Assembly: GCA_007130415.1 (NCBI GenBank)
Contig: SLSN01000064.1
Coordinates: forward strand, 1-15,271
Source of the DNA: Patescibacteria group bacterium
GTDB lineage: Bacteria > Patescibacteriota > Dojkabacteria > SC72 > T1SED10-24
Direction of reading: 5' to 3'
Length of the DNA stretch: 15,271 nucleotides
The notes beneath the pieces are model-generated. The model did no database searches, had not been told where the DNA came from, and saw only the letters and a program-made list of their open reading frames with translations. Each line of letters begins with the position of its first letter. Position 1 is the stretch's first letter. Below, one piece after another: positions 1-7,446 of the stretch. A program made the translations under genes and the position numbers.

Positions 1-12
1 ACCAAAACCCTC

Positions 13-18
13 TATAAT
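13..18 (+). promoter_or_regulatory. -10 box of a probable leaderless mutL promoter
   Basis: A consensus TATAAT at 13-18 is followed by exactly 6 nt and then the mutL ATG at 25. Transcription would therefore begin at or next to the start codon. The -35 region would fall before the window starts. No Shine-Dalgarno-like sequence lies between the box and the ATG. Confidence 0.55.
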
Positions 19-24
19 TCACCT

Positions 25-1758
25 ATGATTCAAAAACTTTCTCAAGAAGTTGTCAATCAAATTGCAGCTGGTGAAGTGATTGAAAGGCCTTCTTCTGTAG
101 TGAAGGAACTTTTAGATAACGCCATAGATGCAAAATCTGACAAAATTGATATAAAGATAAAAAATGGTGGAATTAGCTATATCGAAATTTCCGATAACGG
201 TATTGGTATAGATAAAAAAGACCTGGCAAAGGTTTTCGAAGCACATACAACTAGTAAGATACAAAATCTCGAAGATTTGAATGAAATACTTTCAATGGGT
301 TTTAGAGGTGAGGCTCTTTCAACCATTGTTTCTGTCGCGTCTGTGTCCATGATTTCAAAAGAAAAAAGTGGAAATTTCGCTTACAAAGTAACGGGCAAAG
401 GAATTGACATTTCTGAACCGACAAAAAGTCCAAGAGATACAGGTACAACAATTATCGTCGAAAATCTTTTTAAGAATATCCCCGCAAGATTAAAATATTT
501 GCGTGCAGAAAGTACAGAATACAGGAAAATTTTGGAGATTTTAATACCATATTTTCTAGCATATCCAGAGATACATTTCACTTTTTCTCATAACAACAAA
601 CAACTTTACAACCTACCTAAAGCAAAAGATCTTAGTGCAAGAATAGCTAATGTACTAAAGGGTGATTTTACAAAAAATATGTTACCTGTTTTCTTTGATG
701 GAGAGGGTATGAAAATAACAGGGTATGTAGCTCGTCCAGAGCACAACTTCAACAAAACTATCCATCAATACATGTTCATAAACAAAAGACCTATCTATGA
801 CAGTGGTGTAGTTAGAGCTGTATCTGAGGGGTTTTCTAGATTCATACCAGAAGGCAAAAAAGTACCATTCATAATAAATCTTGAAATGAAATCCTCTCTT
901 GTTGATATAAACGTACATCCTAAAAAAGAAGAGGTGCGATTTATGAACCCATTTAGAGTGTATTCAGCCGTAGAAGAAGCAATAAAACAAGCATTAAAAG
1001 AATACTCTGTACAAGAAACGACAACGTTTAGAGATAAACCCTCAGAAGTTAATTACAAAAAACAATCGAGTTACAATGTTAGTTCAGGTTTAAAATTCTC
1101 TGAACAACTATTAAAAAATAAAGAAGTTGAAAAAAATAGGGTAGACTCCTTACCTAATGCAAATCTCTTCAGTGAAAGTGAACAGGAAGAACAACAAGAG
1201 CAGTTTGCTTACTACCAAATTTTCAACATGTACATTATTGTTCAATTTGAGAATGAAATTTGGATTGTGGATCAACACGCTGCTTCAGAAAGAATATTTT
1301 ATGAAAAAATCCAAAAGCAATACAAAAAAGATACTGTAGAAATACAAAACTTGCTCATTCCGTTGGAAATAGAGCTTTCTGATGTAGAAATTCTTTTTGT
1401 AAAAGAAAACAAGGATGTTTTTAAATCTTTTGGTTTTGAATTTGAGATCAAAAATAACTTTATTAAAATTTCTGAAGTTCCTAGTATTTTAGTAAATTCA
1501 GATTTTGAAAAATTTTTCAAAGATTTAATATCAGAATCAGAATCTCAAAAAGATGTTGAAAAATTAGAAGGAGATATGATTTCTGTAATAGCATGCCATG
1601 CCAGTGTAAGAGCAGGACAGCATTTAAGTAGAGAAGAAATGAAAGAAATTCTTTTACAGCTTAAAAAATGCGATAATTCTACTACCTGTCCTCATGGCAG
1701 GCCAATTATTTGGAAGATTTCGAAAAAAGAACTAGATAAAAAATTTCAGAGAATATGA
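25..1758 (+). CDS. mutL: DNA mismatch repair endonuclease MutL
   Basis: MutL links mismatch recognition by MutS to strand incision and excision. The 577-aa product has the full family layout. The N-terminal GHKL ATPase shows IAAGEVIERP (residues 13-22), the general-base region KELLDNAIDA with E28 and N32, DNGIGI and GFRGEAL. An S5-fold domain follows to about residue 330, then a poorly conserved linker of about 60 residues, then the dimerisation/endonuclease domain. That last domain carries DQHAASER (416-423) with the following E427, ACH (523-525) and CPHGRP (555-560), the metal-binding signature of nicking MutL proteins that E. coli MutL lacks. I infer a methyl-independent repair system. No mutS is in the window. 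The ATG at 25 lies 6 nt after a TATAAT box and has no Shine-Dalgarno sequence, so the message is probably leaderless. The stop overlaps the next gene's start (ATGA), so the ABC transporter genes are probably co-transcribed. Confidence 0.97.
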   Translation: MIQKLSQEVVNQIAAGEVIERPSSVVKELLDNAIDAKSDKIDIKIKNGGISYIEISDNGIGIDKKDLAKVFEAHTTSKIQNLEDLNEILSMGFRGEALSTIVSVASVSMISKEKSGNFAYKVTGKGIDISEPTKSPRDTGTTIIVENLFKNIPARLKYLRAESTEYRKILEILIPYFLAYPEIHFTFSHNNKQLYNLPKAKDLSARIANVLKGDFTKNMLPVFFDGEGMKITGYVARPEHNFNKTIHQYMFINKRPIYDSGVVRAVSEGFSRFIPEGKKVPFIINLEMKSSLVDINVHPKKEEVRFMNPFRVYSAVEEAIKQALKEYSVQETTTFRDKPSEVNYKKQSSYNVSSGLKFSEQLLKNKEVEKNRVDSLPNANLFSESEQEEQQEQFAYYQIFNMYIIVQFENEIWIVDQHAASERIFYEKIQKQYKKDTVEIQNLLIPLEIELSDVEILFVKENKDVFKSFGFEFEIKNNFIKISEVPSILVNSDFEKFFKDLISESESQKDVEKLEGDMISVIACHASVRAGQHLSREEMKEILLQLKKCDNSTTCPHGRPIIWKISKKELDKKFQRI

Positions 1759-2417
1759 TAAAAATTCAAAACTTAACGAAAAAATATATACGCGGTAAAA
1801 AAAACATTGTAGATGCTCTTGCAGGTTTTGATTGTAAGATAAAAGAAGGAGAAGTTTGGGCTGTTATTGGGCCTTCAGGCTCTGGAAAATCTACGCTTTT
1901 AAATATTTTAGGTGGTTTAGACAAAGACTATAGTGGCAAAGTAATTATTAATAATAAAGATTTAAAAAAATACGATCTTAATTACTATCGCAGGCATGTT
2001 GTTTCAACAATTTTCCAGCAATTTTATCTTATCCCATCACTAACAGTTGAGGAAAACATTAAATTGCCTATTATTTTTGGAAAACAAAAGAATAAAGAAG
2101 AATTAAACGAAAGATTGGAATATCTTTTGAGGAAAGTTGGTTTAACAAAAAGAAGAAAACATCGCCCAAATGAACTTTCTGGAGGTGAAGCTCAAAGAGT
2201 CGCAATAGCTAGGGCTTTGATGACAAATCCTAGAATAATCTTGGCAGATGAACCTACAGGAAATCTTGATAGTAAAACAGGTAAACAAATAGTTGATTTG
2301 CTACTTGAATTACATAAAGAAGAAAAAACTACTTTAATTATTGTAACCCATGATTTGAGTATAGGTAAACATTTGAATAATAAAATTGAATTATTAGATG
2401 GAAAGAGGAAAAAATGA
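1755..2417 (+). CDS. ABC transporter ATP-binding protein, MacB/LolD-like
   Basis: This is the cytoplasmic ATPase subunit of a MacB/LolD-type (FtsX-family) ABC system. In 220 residues it shows Walker A GPSGSGKST (39-47), Q-loop Q88, signature LSGGEAQRVAIARAL (141-155), Walker B IILADEP with catalytic E166, the D-loop GNLD and switch H199. TGNLDS after Walker B is typical of this subfamily. It starts inside the mutL stop (ATGA) and ends inside the permease start (ATGA), so it is translated with both neighbours. The substrate is not evident: MacB-type pairs export peptides, macrolides or lipoproteins, or act as mechanotransmitters. No periplasmic adaptor gene is nearby, so a simple two-gene exporter is the most that can be inferred. 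Confidence 0.93.
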   Translation: MIKIQNLTKKYIRGKKNIVDALAGFDCKIKEGEVWAVIGPSGSGKSTLLNILGGLDKDYSGKVIINNKDLKKYDLNYYRRHVVSTIFQQFYLIPSLTVEENIKLPIIFGKQKNKEELNERLEYLLRKVGLTKRRKHRPNELSGGEAQRVAIARALMTNPRIILADEPTGNLDSKTGKQIVDLLLELHKEEKTTLIIVTHDLSIGKHLNNKIELLDGKRKK

Positions 2418-3703
2418 TTAAATATGCATTACAAATAGTTTTTAGACGCAAATTAAGAACTTTCTTAACAAGTCTTGGTGTCACAATTTCTGTTGTATTA
2501 CTTAGCTTTATCATATTCGGTATGCAAGGGCTAGATAACATGCTAACAAACGAGTTTACCAGCAGATTTAGACCCAATGAAATATTTTTAACACAACAGC
2601 AAGATCTTGGATTTTTGTCTATGGCAGAAATAGATGAAAATGGTGAGGATGAAAACGAAGAAGAGCCTGTTGTTATGAATAAAGAATTTTTAGAAGAAAT
2701 AGAAGCAATAGAAGGTGTTGAGGAAGCGAGAGGGGTTTTTGTGATAATGAACTTACAAATTCAAGTTGAAGAATACTCAAGAAAAATGGAAAATGCCATA
2801 ATTAGTGGCTGGAATGCATATAGCACAGATCCAATATTAGGGGAATTTATTGCAGGAGACGAAGTACTAGAAGATGGTTGTGTGTACGTTTCAAAGCGCG
2901 TTTCAAGTTTCTACGATGTAGAGCCAACAGACTTACTTGGTGAAAAAGTAACTCTTTCGCCTTTTGCAGGGTCAATATATTCAACCCAAACAAGAGGTTT
3001 TGACGAGAAGGAATATTCTTATCAGATTTGTGGCGTTTTTGATATAGGTATGGATAGAAATGATTTAGTTTTAACTGCAAACGATGCAAAAGTTCTTTTA
3101 GCTGATCTAGGAGATTTTGATTCTGGAGAAGATTATGTAAAGGAGATAGGGTTTTCTCAAGTTTCAATAACGGCTGTTGATGAGGAAATAGTCTCTGATA
3201 TTAAAGATAAAATCGAAGAAGATTATGGGGTTTTAGCGATAACTTCAGATGATTTACTTTCTTTCTTAAATGATATAACAAGTGCTTTAACTTTCGCACT
3301 TCTTCTTTTTGCCGTAGTTTCAGCAATAGTTGCTTCGGTTGGTATAATCAACACTATGATAATGAGCATCTATGAACAAACAAGAGAAATTGGGATTATT
3401 AAAGCAATAGGAGGGTCAAACTTACAAGTACTTGGCATATTCTTAATCCAATCTGGGTTTATCGGGTTTTTTGGCGGATTATTAGGTTTATTGATAGTGT
3501 ATTTAGGTATGTACTTCTCTGATCCTTACCTAGTAGAAATACTCAGAGATAATAATTTTAATGTTGAACAATTTTTTCAATTTGATCCTGTTTTAACCAC
3601 AATAATCATAATAGCAAGTATAACTGTTGGAATAATAGCTGGGGTTTATCCTTCAGTTAAAGCAGCAAAATTAGATCCCGTTAAAGCCCTAAGTTTTGAC
3701 TAG
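2414..3703 (+). CDS. ABC transporter permease, MacB/FtsX family
   Basis: This is the membrane partner of the preceding ATPase. The 429-aa protein has the MacB topology: one N-terminal helix (about 18-40), a large extracytoplasmic MacB periplasmic-core-type domain (about 41-288), then three helices (about 291-318, 338-367, 394-414). The FtsX-domain hallmarks YEQTREIGIIKAIGGS (320-335) and YPSVKAAKLDPVKAL near the C-terminus are clear. An acidic stretch at about 73-85 (ENGEDENEEE region) is unusual and may be a surface loop. The start ATG overlaps the ATPase stop and has a good Shine-Dalgarno sequence, GAGGA at 2405-2409. Its last 23 bases overlap the 3' end of the opposite-strand yibE/F gene. 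The exported substrate is unknown. Confidence 0.92.
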   Translation: MIKYALQIVFRRKLRTFLTSLGVTISVVLLSFIIFGMQGLDNMLTNEFTSRFRPNEIFLTQQQDLGFLSMAEIDENGEDENEEEPVVMNKEFLEEIEAIEGVEEARGVFVIMNLQIQVEEYSRKMENAIISGWNAYSTDPILGEFIAGDEVLEDGCVYVSKRVSSFYDVEPTDLLGEKVTLSPFAGSIYSTQTRGFDEKEYSYQICGVFDIGMDRNDLVLTANDAKVLLADLGDFDSGEDYVKEIGFSQVSITAVDEEIVSDIKDKIEEDYGVLAITSDDLLSFLNDITSALTFALLLFAVVSAIVASVGIINTMIMSIYEQTREIGIIKAIGGSNLQVLGIFLIQSGFIGFFGGLLGLLIVYLGMYFSDPYLVEILRDNNFNVEQFFQFDPVLTTIIIIASITVGIIAGVYPSVKAAKLDPVKALSFD

Positions 3704-4790
3704 CTTTTTTCTTAAAAACCATTGTTGCAATAAATGTAGTAATAGGTATTGCTGATACTAAACCTATTGTCCCTACTAATGTTCTCACAATCTCTATGCT
3801 AACGACTTCCAAACTTAAGACATAATTTAGTGGAAGTTGTGCATTTACAAAAATAATTAAAAGTGGCATTGCAGCACCAGTATAAACTAAAACCAAGGTA
3901 TTAATCATTGAGGCCATATGATCTTTACCAATACTCATAGCTCTAGTAAAAATTTCCGTAGATTCTAATTTTTCACCAACTTCAGATATTTGCTTAACAA
4001 TTGCAACTTGAGAAATAGTAATATCATCTAAAACACCCAAAGTACCTATTATGACACCAGCCAGTAAAAGACCTTCAATATTTATAGTGCTATCTACCAT
4101 GGTTGTAATAAGCATAGTTTCCTCAAGCCCTTGCCCCGTTATATTAGCAGCCCCCATAAAAATTAGTGCCAAAAATCCTGTAATTATAAGCGCTATGACC
4201 GTACTAAAAATAGCAACACTTGTTTTTTTATTAAAACCATGAGAAAGGTAAAAATTCACAGGAATAATTATAATCGCTGTCAGAATAGATATAAAAACAG
4301 GACTTGCTCCTGAAAGAATTTGTGGGATTAAAAAAATGAAAATCATTAAAAATGAAAAGCCCAAACCCAGCACAGCACCTATCGTTCGTTTTGAAGAAAT
4401 AATTAAAGCAAGTACCAAAAATATTATAAAAAGAAGCAAAAGAGTATTTTGACGATCATAAGAAACAATAGAGTAGGATGTTTGACCATCTGGCATTGAA
4501 AATTCAGAAAGAATCACTCTGTCTCCTGATGAATATTCACGAGTTATTTGATTTTTTAAACCAACTATATCTATTTCAACTATTTCATCCTTTTCTATCA
4601 AACGAACACTTAGTGTAGTCTCTATCTGAACATCATCAAACCCCTCTATTTCTGTTTCTTCTACAGAAACAACTTCTTTCACGACTCCTCTATGATAACT
4701 ATACTCATCATTTTCTCTTGAAAATGAAAAATTTGTAAAAGAAAGGAACAAAAGCAAAAAGAGAATTATTGTTTTAAAAACGTTTTTCAT
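3681..4790 (-). CDS. YibE/F family membrane protein
   Basis: The 369-aa product matches the YibE/F family of polytopic membrane proteins, whose biochemical role is not established. A hydrophobic N-terminus (about 5-23) looks like a signal sequence. A beta-rich extracytoplasmic region (about 30-112) is followed by roughly seven hydrophobic helices (about 116-133, 138-160, 163-183, 191-212, 240-260, 297-318, 334-359). The conserved-looking segment LGVLDDITISQVA (251-263), between helices, is typical of the family. The ATG at 4788-4790 lies 6 nt from a -10-like TATCAT, suggesting a leaderless message. The gene is divergent from the RNHCP gene, 41 bp away, and its 3' end overlaps the ABC permease gene on the other strand. 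It has no obvious functional partner here. Confidence 0.85.
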   Translation of the reverse strand: MKNVFKTIILFLLLFLSFTNFSFSRENDEYSYHRGVVKEVVSVEETEIEGFDDVQIETTLSVRLIEKDEIVEIDIVGLKNQITREYSSGDRVILSEFSMPDGQTSYSIVSYDRQNTLLLLFIIFLVLALIISSKRTIGAVLGLGFSFLMIFIFLIPQILSGASPVFISILTAIIIIPVNFYLSHGFNKKTSVAIFSTVIALIITGFLALIFMGAANITGQGLEETMLITTMVDSTINIEGLLLAGVIIGTLGVLDDITISQVAIVKQISEVGEKLESTEIFTRAMSIGKDHMASMINTLVLVYTGAAMPLLIIFVNAQLPLNYVLSLEVVSIEIVRTLVGTIGLVSAIPITTFIATMVFKKKASQNLGL

Positions 4791-4796
4791 ATATAA

Positions 4797-4825
4797 ATGA
4801 TATTATTTCTTTAAAAAAAGAACAA
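4797..4825 (-). promoter_or_regulatory. probable leaderless promoter of the yibE/F gene
   Basis: On the minus strand TTGTTC (4820-4825), a 17-nt spacer and TATCAT (4797-4802) are followed by 6 nt and the ATG. The spacing is ideal for a sigma-70-type promoter that starts at the initiation codon. The -10 matches five of six consensus bases; the -35 matches only the TTG. Confidence 0.45.
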
Positions 4826-4831
4826 GCTTTT

Positions 4832-5215
4832 ATGAATAAATCTTTTAAGTGTGAAAATTGTGATGTTTTAGTTAAAGCGGATGAATATATTGGTACGAGA
4901 AACAGAAACCATTGTCCCAATTGTCTCTATTCAAAACATGTAGACGAAAAAAAACCTGGAGACAGGGCTTCCCAATGTCAAGGTATTATGGAGCCAGTAG
5001 ATATTACATTTAAAAAGGGTAAGGTAAATAAATACGGTAAAGAAAAGTCAGGGGAATTAATGATTGTTCACAGATGTAAGAAATGCAAGAAGGAAGATAG
5101 AAATAGAATAGCAGGGGACGATGATAGTGAAAAAATATTAAAACTTTGTAAAAATCCTGAGTACGTTGAGGAGGTAAAAACGCAACTATATGGGATTGCT
5201 AAAACTGAATTTTAA
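4832..5215 (+). CDS. RNHCP domain protein
   Basis: This small 127-aa protein carries the motif that names the RNHCP family, RNHCPNC at residues 25-31. C7 and C10 precede it, C28 and C31 lie within it, and a second pair, C82 and C85 (HRCKKCKKED), follows. The cysteine pairs strongly suggest zinc binding, possibly two treble-clef or ribbon-like sites. The basic second half (KKGKVNKYGKEK) would fit nucleic-acid contact, but this is inference, because the family has no established function. There is no signal peptide or membrane segment, so it is cytoplasmic. It is transcribed divergently from yibE/F, and its last 17 bases overlap the opposite-strand gene downstream. Only weak Shine-Dalgarno-like purines precede the ATG. 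Confidence 0.85.
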   Translation: MNKSFKCENCDVLVKADEYIGTRNRNHCPNCLYSKHVDEKKPGDRASQCQGIMEPVDITFKKGKVNKYGKEKSGELMIVHRCKKCKKEDRNRIAGDDDSEKILKLCKNPEYVEEVKTQLYGIAKTEF

Positions 5216-5891
5216 TATTATCAGTTTTAAAACTTTTACCAAAAAACTCTTTAAATTCTTCTTCAAAATTCCTCAAGTAGCCTGGAGCATAGCTTGGTAA
5301 ACTATCAAGATCCTTTTTACTTGCATCACCAGAAAATTTTACATTGATTACTTTATCTTCATCTAAGAAAATATTAAGATTACCAAAAGATCTTAACTTT
5401 TTTGGGTAATCATTTGCTTTTGCATTAGCTTCAGTCAAAAGTTTTTCAAAAATATGATTTCCCTTTGTTTTATTCTTCCAAGAAACATCTAATCTTTGAC
5501 ATTTTTCATTAACATAAGCTATAAAAGGTCCTTCTTCACCAATATCTATGGATGTGTTTTCATACAAAATTGGTTCGTCTGATAAAAAAGCATTAAAAAG
5601 GCCAGCTAGTTCTTTAACTTCCTTTTGTCCTGTTTCATCTAAATTAACAAAAGAAGATTTTTCTTCATTAGATATTTTCGAATACATTTCATCGTCTGAA
5701 ATAAATTTGAAAGTATATAACACATCCTCAACATCATTTAGTTCATAAACAAAGTCTTTGAGGACCTTTTCTGGGACATTAGAAAGACCTTCAGGTCTCT
5801 GAGATAAAGAGTAAAAACTCTCTAAATCCAATTCTGGATTATTTTCTTTCTGGGCAGAGGATTTTTCGAAATATTCTAATTTTTCGCCCAT
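5199..5891 (-). CDS. uncharacterised soluble acidic protein, 230 aa
   Basis: I do not recognise this gene. The product is hydrophilic, acidic (many Glu and Asp) and rich in Lys, with a single Cys and no signal peptide or membrane helix, so it is probably cytoplasmic. The N-terminal 30 residues look disordered. The middle and C-terminal parts alternate predicted helices with short strands (for example the GNLNIFLDEDKVINVKFSG region). It is transcribed alone: it has a good promoter (5920-5948) that begins at the end of the upstream HAD gene, and the inverted repeat at 5895-5916 covers its 5' untranslated region. The ATG at 5889-5891 is the only obvious start and no Shine-Dalgarno sequence precedes it. 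Its end overlaps the RNHCP gene tail to tail by 17 bp. The gene looks regulated, but its function is unknown. Confidence 0.75.
   Translation of the reverse strand: MGEKLEYFEKSSAQKENNPELDLESFYSLSQRPEGLSNVPEKVLKDFVYELNDVEDVLYTFKFISDDEMYSKISNEEKSSFVNLDETGQKEVKELAGLFNAFLSDEPILYENTSIDIGEEGPFIAYVNEKCQRLDVSWKNKTKGNHIFEKLLTEANAKANDYPKKLRSFGNLNIFLDEDKVINVKFSGDASKKDLDSLPSYAPGYLRNFEEEFKEFFGKSFKTDNIKIQF
5200..5229. terminator. inverted repeat between convergent genes, possible bidirectional terminator
   Basis: A perfect 9-bp inverted repeat (TAAAACTGA at 5200-5208, TCAGTTTTA at 5221-5229) encloses a 12-nt loop. It covers the stop codon of the RNHCP gene and the end of the stop codon of the opposite-strand gene. 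The run of T falls within the 3' arm on both strands, as in some bidirectional terminators. The stem is AT-rich, so termination is only a moderate inference. Confidence 0.4.
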
Positions 5892-5894
5892 TAC

Positions 5895-5916
5895 GTTGTA
5901 ATTAAGTAATTACAAC
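5895..5916. promoter_or_regulatory. 22-bp operator-like inverted repeat
   Basis: Two perfect 10-nt arms, GTTGTAATTA and TAATTACAAC, are separated by only 2 nt (AG). The repeat starts 4 nt upstream of the ATG of the 230-aa gene and covers the predicted transcription start (near 5913). A 2-nt loop is too tight for a normal hairpin, so a binding site for a dimeric repressor fits better than an RNA element. Confidence 0.6.
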
Positions 5917-5919
5917 ACT

Positions 5920-5948
5920 ATTATACAACAATTAAGTAGAAATTTCAC
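5920..5948 (-). promoter_or_regulatory. sigma-70-type promoter of the 230-aa gene
   Basis: On the minus strand GTGAAA (5943-5948), a 17-nt spacer and consensus TATAAT (5920-5925) precede the gene. The -35 lies inside the 3' end of the HAD gene, so the 230-aa gene can be expressed independently of the upstream operon. Transcription should start near 5913, inside the inverted repeat. Confidence 0.6.
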
Positions 5949-6555
5949 TAAGAACTTTTTCTAAATCTTCAACACTATGAACAATATGATCAGGATTGTG
6001 TTTTTTCAAATTTTCTTCTGAACAAAGTCCCCAAGTAACAGCAATTGTTTTAACCCCAAAACTTTTACCAGCTTCTACTTCGTTATTTGTGTCGCCAACA
6101 ATCACAGTATCTGTCGACTTCATAGAATTCCTTTTCATCAAATCAGTAATATGATCAACCTTATCGTGTACCTCTAGATCCATATCTTCAAAAATTTCTT
6201 CAAGTCCAAAAACTTTTATTTCATTTAATATCGTTTTAGGACTGTCGGAAGATAATATAACTAATTTTTTACCCCTTGAATGTAGTTTTTTCAAAAGCTC
6301 AACCATTCCTGGATATGGTCTTGCCTTAGGGAGCTGAGCAAAAGCTTTAAAATATGCTTTCTTTTGCTCTTGCATAGTTAAACTGGGTAAATGCGTGTTG
6401 TAAAAATCCATATATGGCTGTTTCCAAGTTTCTCTCAATTCTTCTAAAGAAATTGAAGGGACATTAAAATCTTTAAACATAAGGTTTATGACCTTATAAT
6501 GATCTTCTATACCGTCTTTAATAACTCCTGTCCAATCAAAAATGATGTTTTGCAT
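5932..6555 (-). CDS. HAD-superfamily hydrolase
   Basis: The 207-aa protein has the haloacid dehalogenase order of motifs: motif I FDWTGVI with nucleophile D7, a helical cap (about 14-78), motif II LSSDS (S102/S103), motif III K132, and motif IV VGDTNNEVEAG (D155, E159). Phosphatase action on a small phosphorylated metabolite, like phosphoglycolate-phosphatase or beta-phosphoglucomutase relatives, is the family expectation. The usual second Asp of motif I is Thr9 (DWT rather than DxD). This Asp normally acts as acid/base in phosphatases, so specificity or mechanism may differ. The gene lies 6 nt after the DUF5667-like gene, with no terminator between, and is probably co-transcribed with it. 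Phosphoglycolate, the oxygenase product of RuBisCO, is a conceivable substrate, but nothing here shows it. Confidence 0.85.
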   Translation of the reverse strand: MQNIIFDWTGVIKDGIEDHYKVINLMFKDFNVPSISLEELRETWKQPYMDFYNTHLPSLTMQEQKKAYFKAFAQLPKARPYPGMVELLKKLHSRGKKLVILSSDSPKTILNEIKVFGLEEIFEDMDLEVHDKVDHITDLMKRNSMKSTDTVIVGDTNNEVEAGKSFGVKTIAVTWGLCSEENLKKHNPDHIVHSVEDLEKVLSEIST

Positions 6556-6561
6556 AATCTG

Positions 6562-7272
6562 TTAAGGACGACCTCTTTGAACATTAGGTAAGTTTTCCAT
6601 AATTTCATCAACATCTATATCCGGTGTTTCAGGAATTCTTTCCATAGCATCTTGCATATCCGGCATCTCAACCTCAGGAATATTAACACCTCTATCTCTA
6701 ATTCCCTGCATTTTTTGCTCTACTTCTACCATTCTTTCTCGAACATTCTCCATAACTCTCTCTCGTTCTTGCTCTGAAGAAATAGCCTCCATAGCTTCCT
6801 CTTGTCCTCGTTTACTTTGTTCCATAGCTCTCTGTATAGCTTCCTGTGCCTGCTCTGGAACTCTTTCATAAACATCCGCTAAAACACCTTGATGCTTAGA
6901 TGTGGCTTCAGAAACTCTACCCAACACCTCATCCATATCTTGTCCTTTTTCTCTAGCTTCTTGAGCTCTTTCTAAGGCAGCATTTAAATGGTCTTCATAT
7001 CTAGACAATGTTTCCTGTGCTAATTCTACTTCACCAAGCTCAGACAATTCATTTGCTTCAGCTAATCTTTTTTCAGACAAAAAAAGCATCCTTTCAGCCT
7101 TTGCTTCATCGCTAAAAGTAAAAACTGTTCGTATGTTTTCTGACCAATTTTTTAGAAAATAAAGGGGATGACCAGGGAGAATACCTGGATCTGGTAAGTC
7201 AGTTTCCTGAGCATGTACCGCTCCTGTAAACAAAAAAATTGCTAAGAATGTAATTAAAAATGTCTTTATCAT
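6562..7272 (-). CDS. secreted DUF5667-like protein
   Basis: I chose the ATG at 7270-7272 (236 aa) over an in-frame TTG 18 nt upstream, because it begins a clean signal peptide, MIKTFLITFLAIFLFTGAVHA, with likely cleavage after residue 21, and because a -10 box sits 6 nt before it. The mature N-terminus has the DUF5667-type signature LPGHPLYFLKNW followed by a helix with DEAKAERMLFLSEKRLAEA. The rest to about residue 180 is charged, Glu/Arg/Gln-rich and strongly helical, consistent with a coiled coil. The C-terminal 50 residues are Pro/Glu/Met-rich and probably disordered. The protein is expected on the cell surface or anchored outside. Its function is not established. The HAD hydrolase gene follows 6 nt downstream. 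Confidence 0.8.
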   Translation of the reverse strand: MIKTFLITFLAIFLFTGAVHAQETDLPDPGILPGHPLYFLKNWSENIRTVFTFSDEAKAERMLFLSEKRLAEANELSELGEVELAQETLSRYEDHLNAALERAQEAREKGQDMDEVLGRVSEATSKHQGVLADVYERVPEQAQEAIQRAMEQSKRGQEEAMEAISSEQERERVMENVRERMVEVEQKMQGIRDRGVNIPEVEMPDMQDAMERIPETPDIDVDEIMENLPNVQRGRP

Positions 7273-7278
7273 GTTTTT

Positions 7279-7284
7279 AGTATA
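7279..7284 (-). promoter_or_regulatory. -10 box of a probable leaderless promoter, DUF5667-like gene
   Basis: The minus strand reads TATACT (7279-7284), then AAAAAC, then ATG. The 6-nt gap places transcription initiation at the start codon. I see no convincing -35 at 16-18 nt, so the promoter may be weak or the gene may also be read from upstream. Confidence 0.4.
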
Positions 7285-7350
7285 AAACAAATTAAATAAA
7301 CTCTTAGTAATATTTTACAATAAATAGATGACAAATCAACAAGAGGAAAA

Positions 7351-7427
7351 TGGTCGGGGAGACAGGACTTGAACCTGCGACCTCTGCTTCCCAAAAGCAG
7401 CGTTCTAGCCATCTGAACTACTCCCCG
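7351..7427 (-). tRNA. tRNA-Pro (anticodon UGG)
   Basis: The minus strand folds as a complete 77-nt tRNA. The 7-bp acceptor stem pairs CGGGGAG (7421-7427) with CTCCCCG (7355-7361). The anticodon stem CTGCT/AGCAG encloses the loop TTTGGGA with anticodon UGG and G37. The T arm contains GGTTCAAGTCC. The discriminator is A (7354) and the CCA tail is encoded (7351-7353). C1-G72 with A73 are the identity elements expected of bacterial proline tRNA. UGG can read all four proline codons by wobble. Confidence 0.96.
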
Positions 7428-7446
7428 AAAAGTGTAGATAGGGATT

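Noticed and set aside
2847..3167. 106-codon minus-strand frame within the ABC permease
   Set aside because: Leu-rich, low-complexity antisense product; the permease on the other strand is clearly the real gene.
7273..7290. Upstream TTG start adding six residues to the DUF5667-like protein
   Set aside because: The ATG at 7270-7272 starts a clean signal peptide and sits 6 nt from a -10 box; the TTG lies at or upstream of that box and has no ribosome site.
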